In this document: piece after piece, positions 24,193-32,257 of the stretch | Layout of the letters: every line of letters starts with the position of its first letter | How positions within the stretch are numbered: position 1 is the first letter of the stretch | Assembly (NCBI RefSeq): GCF_008704715.1 | Contig: NZ_CP023689.1 | Coordinates: 3,968,001-4,032,000, forward strand | Source of the DNA: Streptomyces chartreusis | GTDB taxonomy: Bacteria; Actinomycetota; Actinomycetes; Streptomycetales; Streptomycetaceae | Direction: 5' to 3' | DNA length: 64,000 bases | Program-made: the position numbers and the translations under genes | Notes under the pieces: generated by a model | Told to the model about the DNA's origin: nothing | The model's input: the letters and a program-made list of their open reading frames with translations, nothing else | Databases searched by the model: none

Positions 24193-26679
24193 CTAGAGCT
24201 TCTCCACCGGCGCGTACCGCAGCAGCAGCCGCTTCGGCTTGGTGTCCCCGAAGTCGATCGTCGCCTCGGCGTTCACGCCCGTGCCCTTCACACCCGTCAC
24301 CGTGCCGAGCCCGAACTGGTCGTGCGTGACACGGTCGCCGACGGCGAGCTGGACGACCGGCTTCTCGGAGGTGCGGCGCGTGGCGAAGCCGGACGCGCCC
24401 GACGCCGAGGAACGCGAGCGGGACGACGACAGCGAGGCGGCGACCCCGGACACGGGCCCGGAGGAGACCGGCGCGGTCGCCCCGGTGCGCTTCCAGTCCA
24501 CGTGCGCCGCCGGGATCTCCTCCAGGAAGCGGGACGGCGGGTTGTACGACGGCTGCCCCCACGCGCTGCGCATCGCCGAGCGCGTCAGATACAGCCGCTC
24601 ACGCGCGCGCGTGATGCCGACGTACGCGAGCCGCCGCTCCTCCTCCAGCTCCTTGTTCTGGCCGAGGGCGCGCATGTGCGGGAAGACGCCGTCCTCCATG
24701 CCGGTGAGGAAGACTACCGGGAACTCCAGGCCCTTGGCGGTGTGGAGGGTCATCAGGGTGATGACGCCGGAGCCGTCCTCCTCCTCGTCCGGGATCTGGT
24801 CGGAGTCGGCGACCAGCGCGACCCGCTCCAGGAAGTCGGAGAGCCCGCCGACGGCCTCGCCCTCGCCCGTCTCCTGCTCGAACTCCAGGGCGACGGCCGC
24901 GAGTTCCTGGAGGTTCTCGATACGGGTCTCGTCCTGCGGGTCGGTGGAGGCCTGCAACTCGGCGAGGTAGCCGGTCCGTTCGAGGACCGCCTCCAGGACC
25001 GTCGCCGGTCCCGCGCCGGACTCGACGATCGTACGGAGCTCCTCCATCAGCGTGTTGAACCGCTTGACGGCGTTGGTGGACCGCGCGGCCATGCCGTACG
25101 CCTCGTCGACGCGCTTCAGCGCCTGCGGGAAGCTGATCTTCTCCCGCTGCGACAGCGCGTCGATCATCGCCTCGGCACGCTCGCCGATGCCCCGCTTGGG
25201 CACGTTCAGGATGCGCCGCAGCGGCACGGAGTCCTCGGGGTTGGCCAGCACCCGCAGGTAGGCGAGGACGTCCCGGACCTCCTTGCGCTCGTAGAAGCGG
25301 ACCCCGCCGACGACCTTGTAGGGCAGCCCGACGCGGATGAAGATTTCCTCGAAGACACGGGACTGGGCGTTCGTCCGGTAGAAGACGGCGACGTCGCCGG
25401 CCTTCGCGTCGCCCGCGTCCGTCAGTCGGTCTATCTCCTCGGCGACGAACTGCGCCTCGTCGTGCTCGGTGTCGGCGACGTAGCCGGTGATGCGCGCGCC
25501 CGCGCCCGCGTTGGTCCACAGGTTCTTGGGGCGGCGGGACTCGTTGCGTTCGATGACGGCGTTGGCGGCGGTCAGGATCGTCTGCGTCGACCGATAGTTC
25601 TGCTCCAGCAGGATGGTCGTCGCCTCCGGGTAGTCCTCCTCGAACTGGAGGATGTTGCGGATGGTGGCGCCCCGGAAGGCGTAGATCGACTGGTCGGCGT
25701 CACCCACCACGCACAGCTCGGCGGGCGGGACGTCGTGGGAGCTCGGCGGCACGTCGACGGGATGCTCGCCGGTCCCGACGAGCTCGCGCACCAGCGCGTA
25801 CTGGGCGTGGTTGGTGTCCTGGTACTCGTCCACCAGCACATGGCGGAAGCGCCGGCGGTAGTGCTCGGCGACGTCCGGGAAGGCGCGCAGCAGGTTGACC
25901 GTCGTCATGATCAGGTCGTCGAAGTCGAGGGCGTTGGCCTCCCGCAACCGCGACTGGTACAGGGCGTACGCCTGAGCGAGGGTCTTCTCGAAGCCGTCGG
26001 TCGCCTGGGCGGCGAAGTCCTCCTCGTCGATCAGCTCGTTCTTCAGGTTGCTGATCTTGGCGCTGAAGGACTTGGGCGGGAACCGTTTGGGGTCGAGATC
26101 CAGATCACGGCACACGAGCGCCATCAGCCGCTTGCTGTCGGCGGCGTCGTAGATCGAGAAAGAAGACGTGAACCCGAGCTTCTTGCTCTCCCGCCGCAGA
26201 ATGCGCACGCACGCGCTGTGGAAGGTCATCACCCACATCGCGTTGGCGCGCGGGCCGACGAGCTGCTCGACCCGCTCCTTCATCTCGCCCGCGGCCTTGT
26301 TGGTGAACGTGATCGCGAGGATCTGCCCCGGATGCACGTTCCGCTCGGCGAGCAGGTGGGCGATGCGATGGGTGAGCACACGCGTCTTGCCGGACCCGGC
26401 GCCGGCCACGATGAGCAGCGGGGTGCCGGAGTGGACGACGGCGGCACGCTGGTTGTCGTTCAGCCCCTCCAGCAGCGCCGCGGCGTCGATGACCGGCCGC
26501 GGGGCGCCGTCGCGGTAGTGGCCGTCCCGGTCCGGTGGCACGTCGAACTTCCCACCGAACAGATCGTCCGGAACCGGTTCCGGAGCGTGGTCGTCCTCGG
26601 GCGGCGGCGGGTGCTCTTCCCCGTGGGCCCGAGGGGCCTGGAGGTCCGCCAGGAAGCTGTCGTCAAAGAGGCTGCTCAT
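24193..26679 (-). CDS. pcrA: UvrD/PcrA-type ATP-dependent DNA helicase
   Basis: An 828-residue superfamily 1 3'-5' helicase that acts in nucleotide excision repair, replication-fork restart and RNA polymerase backtracking. Walker A is GAGSGKT at about residues 93-99. Further motifs are DEYQDTN (II), QNYRSTQTI (III/IV region), TLHTAKGLEFPVVFL (V) and AYVGITRARERLYL (VI). The C-terminal Tudor-like RNA-polymerase-binding domain is present (VGDRVTHDQFGLGTVTGVKG). A signature-poor acidic N-terminal tail of 70 residues precedes the helicase core, as in streptomycete PcrA. ATG 26679 has GGAGAG close by, and the promoter has a DNA-damage motif ending 9 bases before it. Confidence 0.97.
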   Translation of the reverse strand: MSSLFDDSFLADLQAPRAHGEEHPPPPEDDHAPEPVPDDLFGGKFDVPPDRDGHYRDGAPRPVIDAAALLEGLNDNQRAAVVHSGTPLLIVAGAGSGKTRVLTHRIAHLLAERNVHPGQILAITFTNKAAGEMKERVEQLVGPRANAMWVMTFHSACVRILRRESKKLGFTSSFSIYDAADSKRLMALVCRDLDLDPKRFPPKSFSAKISNLKNELIDEEDFAAQATDGFEKTLAQAYALYQSRLREANALDFDDLIMTTVNLLRAFPDVAEHYRRRFRHVLVDEYQDTNHAQYALVRELVGTGEHPVDVPPSSHDVPPAELCVVGDADQSIYAFRGATIRNILQFEEDYPEATTILLEQNYRSTQTILTAANAVIERNESRRPKNLWTNAGAGARITGYVADTEHDEAQFVAEEIDRLTDAGDAKAGDVAVFYRTNAQSRVFEEIFIRVGLPYKVVGGVRFYERKEVRDVLAYLRVLANPEDSVPLRRILNVPKRGIGERAEAMIDALSQREKISFPQALKRVDEAYGMAARSTNAVKRFNTLMEELRTIVESGAGPATVLEAVLERTGYLAELQASTDPQDETRIENLQELAAVALEFEQETGEGEAVGGLSDFLERVALVADSDQIPDEEEDGSGVITLMTLHTAKGLEFPVVFLTGMEDGVFPHMRALGQNKELEEERRLAYVGITRARERLYLTRSAMRSAWGQPSYNPPSRFLEEIPAAHVDWKRTGATAPVSSGPVSGVAASLSSSRSRSSASGASGFATRRTSEKPVVQLAVGDRVTHDQFGLGTVTGVKGTGVNAEATIDFGDTKPKRLLLRYAPVEKL

Positions 26680-26688
26680 CGCTCTCCG

Positions 26689-26711
26689 AGTCTAGGCCGC
26701 CCCACTGACAG
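26689..26711 (-). promoter_or_regulatory. PafBC-type DNA-damage promoter motif, pcrA
   Basis: On the minus strand CTGTCAGTG (26711 to 26703), an 8-base spacer, and TAGACT. Only the first, weakly conserved base differs from tTGTCRgtg, and TAGACT fits TAnnnT. Transcription would begin a few bases before ATG 26679, so the mRNA is leaderless or nearly so. It resembles the motif in front of the SWIM gene at 17020. Confidence 0.75.
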
Positions 26712-26900
26712 CCCGCCCCCACCCTCGAGACATCCCCGCCCTCGAACCCCCGACAATCAGCCCCCACTTCCTCCCTCACCCCCAGCAACGACCCCACCAC
26801 AACCCGCAACCGACCACCCCAGACAACCACCAACACGCCCAAATCAACCCACACACACCCCCCACCCCCAAAACCCCGCACGCACCCCCGAACCAATCAC
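26712..26900. other. Strongly strand-asymmetric (G-poor) intergenic stretch
   Basis: The plus strand here is nearly all C and A, with very few G and T. There is no gene. It lies between pcrA and the promoter of the riboswitch-controlled NlpC/P60 gene. The bias may come from G-tracts on the other strand with structure-forming potential, or from strand-biased mutation. Confidence 0.6.
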
Positions 26901-27039
26901 CGCCCGCTACGTTTGGGACCAAGGTCACGAAAATGTATCGGGCATATCGAACATCAACCTTCACAGGGGCCACACGAGTTGGCTACCGTGCCGGGCAGGC
27001 CGTACGACCCCCACCGGCGAACGACGCCGGGCCGCACGG

Positions 27040-27195
27040 CCTCCGCCGAGTCCGGCACGCCTCACGGCGACCGGAGCCGGGGACCCACCGAACTTGGGGT
27101 GAATCGGCCCGACTTCCCTCGCGGGGACCGGCCGTAGGGCAACCCTTCCGAACCACCCGCCCGAACCCGACAGCTAACTCGGTAGGCGGAATATG
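27040..27195 (+). promoter_or_regulatory. c-di-AMP riboswitch (ydaO/yuaA type)
   Basis: The leader of the NlpC/P60 gene carries conserved blocks of this RNA in order: CGGGGACCCACCGAACTTGG, GGGGTGAATCGG, AGGGCAACCCTTCCGAA, and GACAGCTAACTCGGTAGGCG near the 3' end. These agree with the consensus as I remember it. In Streptomyces this riboswitch precedes rpfA and other cell-wall hydrolase genes and lowers expression when c-di-AMP binds. The ribosome site GGAAGGAG follows directly. Outer boundaries are approximate. Confidence 0.88.
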
Positions 27196-27211
27196 GAAGG
27201 AGTCGCCTCCC

Positions 27212-28390
27212 TTGGCGTCGCACCGCAAGTCGCGTCCCGCCGGTACGCGCGTAGCAGGCATACGCACCCCTGCCCTCGCCACGGCAGCCCTCACGTCCGT
27301 GGCCCTGCTGTCCCAGACGGCCAACGCCAGCCCGTCGACGGACGACAAGCCCAGCCTCGAAGAGGTCGAGAAGAAGGTCGACGACCTCTACCGCCAAGCG
27401 GAGTCGGCAACCGAGAAGTACAACTCGGCCAAGGACAAGACCACGAAGCAGCGCAAGCGCGTCGACACCCTCCTCGACGACGTCGCCAAGCGCACCCAGA
27501 AGCTCAACGAAGCCCGCGAGGAACTCGGCCGCAACGCAGCCGCCCAGTACCGCACCGGCGCCGCGGCCCCCGACACGGCGACCTTCCTCCTGGCGGACAA
27601 CCCGCAGGACTACTTCGACCAGACCCAGCTGATGGACCGTATGACCGGCCGTCAGAAGGAGTCGGTCGACGACTACTTCACCCAGCAGTCCGAGACGATG
27701 GAGAAGCGCCGGGAGGCCACCCAGAGCCTCGAGACGCTCACCGACTCGCAGAACGACCTCAAGTCGGCCAAGGCCACCGTCCAGCAGAAGCTCTCCGACG
27801 CGCGCGAGCTCCTCTCGAAGCTGACGGCCGAGGAGAAGGCCCGCCTCGCCGCGATCGAGAAGCGCAAGCAGGAGGAGGCCGCCCGCAAGGCCGCGGAGCT
27901 GGCCCGCCAGCAGGCGGCGGCCGAGCGCCAACGCCAGGAGGCGGCAGCCGCCGCCCAGCAGCAGGAGAGCACCCAGCCGCCCGCCGACTCGGGCACCTCG
28001 GACTCCTCGAACTCGTCGGACTCCTCGTACGCCACCAAGGCCGAGAAGACCCTGGCCTTTGCCCGCTCCCAGATCGGCAAGCCGTACGTCTGGGGCGCCA
28101 CCGGCCCCGACTCCTACGACTGCTCCGGCCTCACCCAGGCCGCCTGGAAGGCCGCCGGCGTCGACATCCCCCGCGTCACCTACGACCAGGTCAACGCCGG
28201 CACCACGGTCCCCCTCTCCAGCGCCCAGCCCGGCGACCTGGTCTTCTTCTACGACGACGTCACCCACGTGGGCATCTACATCGGCAACGGCATGATGATC
28301 CACGCCCCCAAGCCCGGCGCGTACGTCCGCGAGGAGTCGATCTACTACGACGGAGAGTCGTCGATCCACAGCGTGGTCCGCCCGGCCTGA
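27212..28390 (+). CDS. Secreted NlpC/P60 peptidoglycan endopeptidase
   Basis: A 392-residue exported wall hydrolase. A signal sequence (ATAALTSVALLSQTANASP) is followed by a long coiled-coil region, residues about 45-260, with many Glu/Lys/Ala/Gln, like RipA-type NlpC proteins that are held inactive until activated. The C-terminal NlpC/P60 domain has YDCSGLTQAA (catalytic Cys), HVGIYIGNGM (His) and HAPKPGAY. The start is TTG 27212, nine bases after GGAAGGAG. It lies behind a c-di-AMP riboswitch. It shares its plan with the gene at 30473. Confidence 0.93.
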   Translation: MASHRKSRPAGTRVAGIRTPALATAALTSVALLSQTANASPSTDDKPSLEEVEKKVDDLYRQAESATEKYNSAKDKTTKQRKRVDTLLDDVAKRTQKLNEAREELGRNAAAQYRTGAAAPDTATFLLADNPQDYFDQTQLMDRMTGRQKESVDDYFTQQSETMEKRREATQSLETLTDSQNDLKSAKATVQQKLSDARELLSKLTAEEKARLAAIEKRKQEEAARKAAELARQQAAAERQRQEAAAAAQQQESTQPPADSGTSDSSNSSDSSYATKAEKTLAFARSQIGKPYVWGATGPDSYDCSGLTQAAWKAAGVDIPRVTYDQVNAGTTVPLSSAQPGDLVFFYDDVTHVGIYIGNGMMIHAPKPGAYVREESIYYDGESSIHSVVRPA

Positions 28391-28423
28391 CAGGAACGGA
28401 CGCTTCCCCGGCACGCACGCGGT

Positions 28424-28623
28424 ACCCGCAGTCGCCCACGGCGGTGAGGGGACGTGCCGGGGGGTGTCCGCCCGCAGCGGCGGGCGTCAAGAAACAGCAC
28501 CCTCCTAAGTCAGGCCAACCGCCCGACCGAGGACGGACACCCCCCGGCACGTCCCCGCCCCACCACACAACCGCAGGCGCTACGCAAGCCCCCACCCGGC
28601 GCGACGGGCCGCCGCAGGCACCC
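28424..28623. repeat. Dispersed intergenic element, copy A (22-bp inverted repeat)
   Basis: About 200 bases closely similar to copy B at 36227-36430. Its outer arms are GGGGACGTGCCGGGGGGTGT (plus CC) at 28448-28469 and the exact complement at 28535-28556. Between them lie CGCAGCGG, GGCGTCAAGAAAC and GACCGAGGAC, also in copy B. It lies between two plus-strand genes and is not coding in any convincing way. Confidence 0.85.
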
Positions 28624-28710
28624 CACCCGAACACCCGACACAGCACGATTTCCCGACACCCCCGAGCGCGCCCCACGGCCATCCCCCACCCGGCTCCATA
28701 GCATCGCCCC

Positions 28711-29718
28711 ATGCCCGGCCCCACGACCCCCACCTCCCCGCTCCACACCTGGTGGTCGCAGCGACCCCCCACAGCCGGCGCCGCGGTCATGGCCACCGGC
28801 ATCCTCTCGGTAGCCCTGCACCAGACGGACTACGAGACCCTCTCCCGCATCGCCCTGGCCCTCGCCTGCACGGCCTGGCTGGCCCTGGCCGCCGACTTCA
28901 CCGCCCGCTTCCTCCAGGATCGCGAAAGATGGCTGAAAGAGGCGGCCACCCCCGCCGCCCTCACCGCCATCGCCGCGACGACAGTCCTGGGCACCCGCTT
29001 CACCGCCCTCGGCTGGGTGACCCTCGCCGAGGCCCTCCTGGCCCTGGCCACCGCGCTCTGGCCGGTGCTCCTGCTCACCGTCCTGCGCCACTGGCGCCGC
29101 CAGATGCCCGGCGCGATCTTCCTGGGCTGCGTGGCCACAGAGGGCCTGGCCGTACTGGGCGCCACGCTCGCCGCCGCCGAGACCACGGCATGGCTCGCCC
29201 ACATGGCGCTCGTCTTCTTCTGGCTCGGCCTGGTCCTCTACGTCGTGGCCCTGCCCCGCTTCGACCGGCGCCAGCTCGCCCGAGGCGCCGGCGACCAGTG
29301 GGTGGCGGGCGGCGCCCTCGCCATCTCCGCACTGGCCGGCTCGAAGCTGCTCGCCGCCGACAGCCCCGCCCTCTACCTCTGGAACGACGACGACTACGGC
29401 GTCCTGCGCACGGTGACCGTCGCCCTGCTCGTACTCGACATCGCCTGGTACTCCCTCCTGCTCCTCACCGAGTTCGCCTGGCCGCGCCTGCGCTACGACG
29501 TTCGCCGCTGGGCCACGGTGTTCCCGATGGGCATGACGGCAGCGGCGACACTCTCCGTCGGCACGGCCCTGGACGCCTCATGGCTGGAGCACCCGGGCGA
29601 GGCACTGATGTGGATCGCGATCGCGGCCTGGCTGGCGGTCACGGCGGGCGCGGTCCGGAGCTACACGCGCCCCGGCACTCGCCGCGGCACCGACGTCACG
29701 TCCACAGCACAGCGATGA
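28711..29718 (+). CDS. Tellurite-resistance/dicarboxylate transporter (TDT) family membrane protein
   Basis: A 335-residue membrane protein with about ten helices. It opens with SLWWSQRPP-like TWWSQRPPTAGAAVMATGI, followed by LSVALHQTDYETLSRIALAL, the GTGxLS/GI-type start of the TehA/SLAC1 family. Such proteins transport dicarboxylates, chloride or other small anions; the substrate here is unknown. Its 3' end overlaps the 3' end of the minus-strand membrane protein gene by 23 bases, so the two converge without a terminator. The start ATG 28711 has no strong ribosome site. Confidence 0.8.
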   Translation: MPGPTTPTSPLHTWWSQRPPTAGAAVMATGILSVALHQTDYETLSRIALALACTAWLALAADFTARFLQDRERWLKEAATPAALTAIAATTVLGTRFTALGWVTLAEALLALATALWPVLLLTVLRHWRRQMPGAIFLGCVATEGLAVLGATLAAAETTAWLAHMALVFFWLGLVLYVVALPRFDRRQLARGAGDQWVAGGALAISALAGSKLLAADSPALYLWNDDDYGVLRTVTVALLVLDIAWYSLLLLTEFAWPRLRYDVRRWATVFPMGMTAAATLSVGTALDASWLEHPGEALMWIAIAAWLAVTAGAVRSYTRPGTRRGTDVTSTAQR

Positions 29719-30049
29719 AGACGTTCGCCATGGCCAGCAGCCCCACCAGCCCGAACAGCCGCTTGTCCACGGTCTCCTCGTCCCGCTTCACATAGACGAG
29801 CCCGAGGATCACGACCAGCAGCGCCAGCTTCACGCCGATCTTGATGTTGTTGACGGACTGATCGTCCGCCTGATTCAGGCCGACGAGGATCACGCCGGTG
29901 ACCAGCATGGTCAACGCACCGTGCAGCATCGCGGGCACGTACCGGGCGGTGCCCTGCCCCATCGCCTTCAGCTGCGTGAAGAACCCACCGAGCAGCGCGG
30001 CGATACCGATGATGTGCAGCCCGACGAACAAATGGATGAGTACGTCCAT
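29696..30049 (-). CDS. Small four-helix integral membrane protein
   Basis: A 117-residue membrane protein of unknown function, with helices around LIHLFVGLHIIGIAALLG, ALTMLVTGVILVGL, IGVKLALLVVILGLVYV and GLVGLLAMANVFIAVLWT. The Asn/Lys/Glu between helices 2 and 3 (NQADDQSVNNIKIG) suggests a short loop. Its plan is that of actinobacterial 'integral membrane protein' genes with no known role. Its promoter region has a 12-bp palindrome (30113-30124). It converges on and overlaps the TDT gene. Confidence 0.8.
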   Translation of the reverse strand: MDVLIHLFVGLHIIGIAALLGGFFTQLKAMGQGTARYVPAMLHGALTMLVTGVILVGLNQADDQSVNNIKIGVKLALLVVILGLVYVKRDEETVDKRLFGLVGLLAMANVFIAVLWT

Positions 30050-30112
30050 GGGCCCGGAGCCTAACCACCACGAAAATCCCGCCCGACACCGCCCCGCACC
30101 CCTCCTTCACCC

Positions 30113-30124
30113 CGCATATATGCG
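30113..30124. promoter_or_regulatory. 12-bp palindrome CGCATATATGCG
   Basis: A perfect palindrome with an AT-rich core 64 bases before the start of the minus-strand four-helix protein gene. It may be an operator, or its TATAT core part of a promoter. Confidence 0.4.
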
Positions 30125-30360
30125 CGCCATAGCATCCCGCCACCCTCAGCCACCCCTGAATCGCCACTTCGGTCAGCACAGAGCGTGAACCAGGCGCCTC
30201 CATCCCGGGATCACGCTCACTTACGGTCACCATCGGTCCGCTCCCAGCACTTCCGCACAACCCGTCACCGGCCCGACACGGAGAGGTTTAGCGTCCTTCA
30301 CCAGGTGACCGGCTCCCCACCGCCGCCCGGGCCAGGGGCGGCAGTCGGACACCACCGCCG

Positions 30361-30409
30361 AAAAAAGTCCGGCGGCGGCCCGCTCCCCCTGTGCGGGCCG
30401 CCGCCGGAC
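30361..30409 (-). terminator. Strong orphan rho-independent terminator on the minus strand
   Basis: A 17-bp perfect stem (30367-30383 with 30393-30409) with a 9-base loop; on the minus strand it is followed by six T (30366-30361). No minus-strand gene ends near it; the next one upstream ends at 31538 and the NlpC gene lies between. On the plus strand it sits in the leader of that NlpC gene. Confidence 0.75.
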
Positions 30410-30472
30410 GCGTGACCCGCCCCGTGCGGTCGTACGGGACGTGGCGGGCGGACGAAAGGACGTGCAGTCCAC

Positions 30473-31525
30473 GTGGCAGCGCACCGAAAACCCCGCCGGC
30501 GCTCGGCCGGCGGCAATACGGCCCGCACGGCATGGACGATCGCACTGGCGGGCGCGGCGACGGCGACCGGCTTCGACGGGACCGGGCACGCCGAGCCGCA
30601 GCTGACACCGGCACAGGTGAAGGCCAAGGTGGACAAGCTGTATCAGGAGGCGGAGGCCGCCACCGAGAAGTACAACGGCGCCAAGGAGCAGGCGGACGCG
30701 GGCCGGCAGCGGATCAGGAACCTCCAGGACCAGGCCGCACGCAAGACGGAGAAGCTCAACTCGGCGCGGGAAGCGCTCGGTTCGATGGCGGCGGCGCAGT
30801 ACCGCGACGGCGGCCTCGACCCGGCCCTCCAGCTCGCCCTCTCCGAGGACCCCGACCGCTACCTGGACGGCGCGGAGTTCGCCGAACGCGCCGGCAACCG
30901 GCAGGCCTCATCCGTCGCGAGCGTCCGCAGGCAGCTCCGCGAGATCGAGCAGCTGCGCGGCGCGGCACAAGTCGAACTGACCTCGCTGAAGTCCCGCCAG
31001 GCCGAGCTGAAGCGGCACAAGAAGACGATCACCGGCAAGCTGGACTCGGCCCGCACCCTGCTGACCCGACTGACCGCCGAGGAACAGGCCCGCCTCGACG
31101 ATCGCGCCACCCGCTCCTCGACCGGCGCCCGCGGCTCCCTGGCCTCCCCCGGTTCCGCCGCCGCCCAGGCCCCCAACGCCCGCGCGGCGGCCGCTGTCTC
31201 CTACGCCTACGCCAAACTCGGCAGCCCCTACGTCTGGGGCGCGACCGGCCCCAACGCCTTCGACTGCTCCGGCCTCACGCAGGCCGCGTACCGCGAGGCC
31301 GGCGTCTCGCTGCCCCGCACGACCTACGCCCAGATCGACGCGGGCCGTCGCGTCTCGCGCTCCGAACTGCGCCCGGGCGACCTGGTGTTCTTCTACTCCG
31401 GCATCAGCCACGTGGGCCTGTACATCGGCAACGGCCAGATGATCCACGCCCCGAACCCGTCGGCACCGGTCCGGGTGGCACCCCTGGACGAGATGCCCTT
31501 CGCGGGCGCCACCCGGGTGGCCTGA
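30473..31525 (+). CDS. Secreted NlpC/P60 peptidoglycan endopeptidase (second copy)
   Basis: A 350-residue wall hydrolase with the same plan as the gene at 27212. An Arg-rich N-terminus and short hydrophobic stretch (RTAWTIALAGAATATGFDG) form an unusually weak export signal. A coiled coil occupies residues about 45-220, and the C-terminal NlpC/P60 domain has FDCSGLTQAAY (catalytic Cys), HVGLYIGNGQ (His) and HAPNPSAP. GTG 30473 is 12 bases after AAAGGA. No c-di-AMP riboswitch blocks are visible in its leader, unlike the paralogue. The gene converges on the response-regulator gene with only 12 bases between stops. Confidence 0.9.
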   Translation: MAAHRKPRRRSAGGNTARTAWTIALAGAATATGFDGTGHAEPQLTPAQVKAKVDKLYQEAEAATEKYNGAKEQADAGRQRIRNLQDQAARKTEKLNSAREALGSMAAAQYRDGGLDPALQLALSEDPDRYLDGAEFAERAGNRQASSVASVRRQLREIEQLRGAAQVELTSLKSRQAELKRHKKTITGKLDSARTLLTRLTAEEQARLDDRATRSSTGARGSLASPGSAAAQAPNARAAAAVSYAYAKLGSPYVWGATGPNAFDCSGLTQAAYREAGVSLPRTTYAQIDAGRRVSRSELRPGDLVFFYSGISHVGLYIGNGQMIHAPNPSAPVRVAPLDEMPFAGATRVA

Positions 31526-31537
31526 CCTTCCCCGCTC

Positions 31538-32257
31538 TCAGACGAGTCGCCGTGCCGTCGCCCACCGCGTCAGCTCGTGCCGGTTGGACAGCTGGAGCTT
31601 GCGCAGGACCGCCGACACATGGGACTCGACCGTCTTGACGGAGATGAACAGCTGCTTGGCGATCTCCTTGTACGCGTACCCGCGCGCGATCAGCCGCAGT
31701 ACCTCCCGCTCGCGCTGGGTGAGGCGGTCGAGGTCCTCGTCGACCGGCGGGGCGTCCGTCGACGCGAACGCGTCCAGGACGAACCCGGCGAGGCGCGGCG
31801 AGAACACCGCGTCGCCGTCCTGGACCCGGAAGACCGAGTCGACCAGGTCGGTGCCGGTGATCGTCTTGGTCACGTACCCGCGCGCACCGCCCCGGATCAC
31901 GCCGATGACGTCCTCCGCGGCGTCCGAGACGGACAGCGCGAGGAAGCGGACGGACTGCTCGGCGTCCGCCATCAACGGGGCGCAGCGGCGCAGGACTTCG
32001 ACCCCGCCGCCGCCCGGCAGGTGCACATCGAGGAGGACGACCTCGGGCCGGGTCGCGGTGATGACCGTGACCGCCTGGTCGACGTCCGCGGCCTCGCCGA
32101 CGACCTCGACACCGGTCTGCTCGGTCCGGCCGATCTCGGCCTGGACTCCCGTACGGAACATGCGGTGGTCGTCGACGAGGACCACGCGCACGTGCCGCTC
32201 GGCCGCGCTCCCGCCGGTCGGCTCCACGGACTCGTTCGCCTCGGTCGGCTCGCTCAT
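31538..32257 (-). CDS. LuxR-type (NarL) response regulator
   Basis: A 239-residue two-component regulator. The receiver domain has VVLVDDHRMFR (acidic pocket), LLDVHLPGGGG (phospho-acceptor Asp) and KTIT (the conserved Lys). The C-terminal LuxR-type HTH begins LTQREREVLRLIARGYAYKE. It binds DNA after phosphorylation by the PspC-fused kinase whose stop overlaps its start (ATGA at 32254-32257). Targets are probably PspC-type envelope-stress genes such as the divergent gene at 33723, by analogy with LiaRS/VraSR-like systems. Confidence 0.93.
   Translation of the reverse strand: MSEPTEANESVEPTGGSAAERHVRVVLVDDHRMFRTGVQAEIGRTEQTGVEVVGEAADVDQAVTVITATRPEVVLLDVHLPGGGGVEVLRRCAPLMADAEQSVRFLALSVSDAAEDVIGVIRGGARGYVTKTITGTDLVDSVFRVQDGDAVFSPRLAGFVLDAFASTDAPPVDEDLDRLTQREREVLRLIARGYAYKEIAKQLFISVKTVESHVSAVLRKLQLSNRHELTRWATARRLV

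Noticed and set aside
27062..28414. 450-codon minus-strand frame opposite the NlpC gene
   Set aside because: Antisense shadow rich in L/G/R/V and without start signals; the riboswitch and NlpC gene are on the other strand.
28424..28701. Element copy A as the C-terminal part of a protein
   Set aside because: A frame reading GRAGGCPPAAAGVKK occurs in both copies, but no start or upstream gene supports it, and the paired changes favour a nucleic-acid role.
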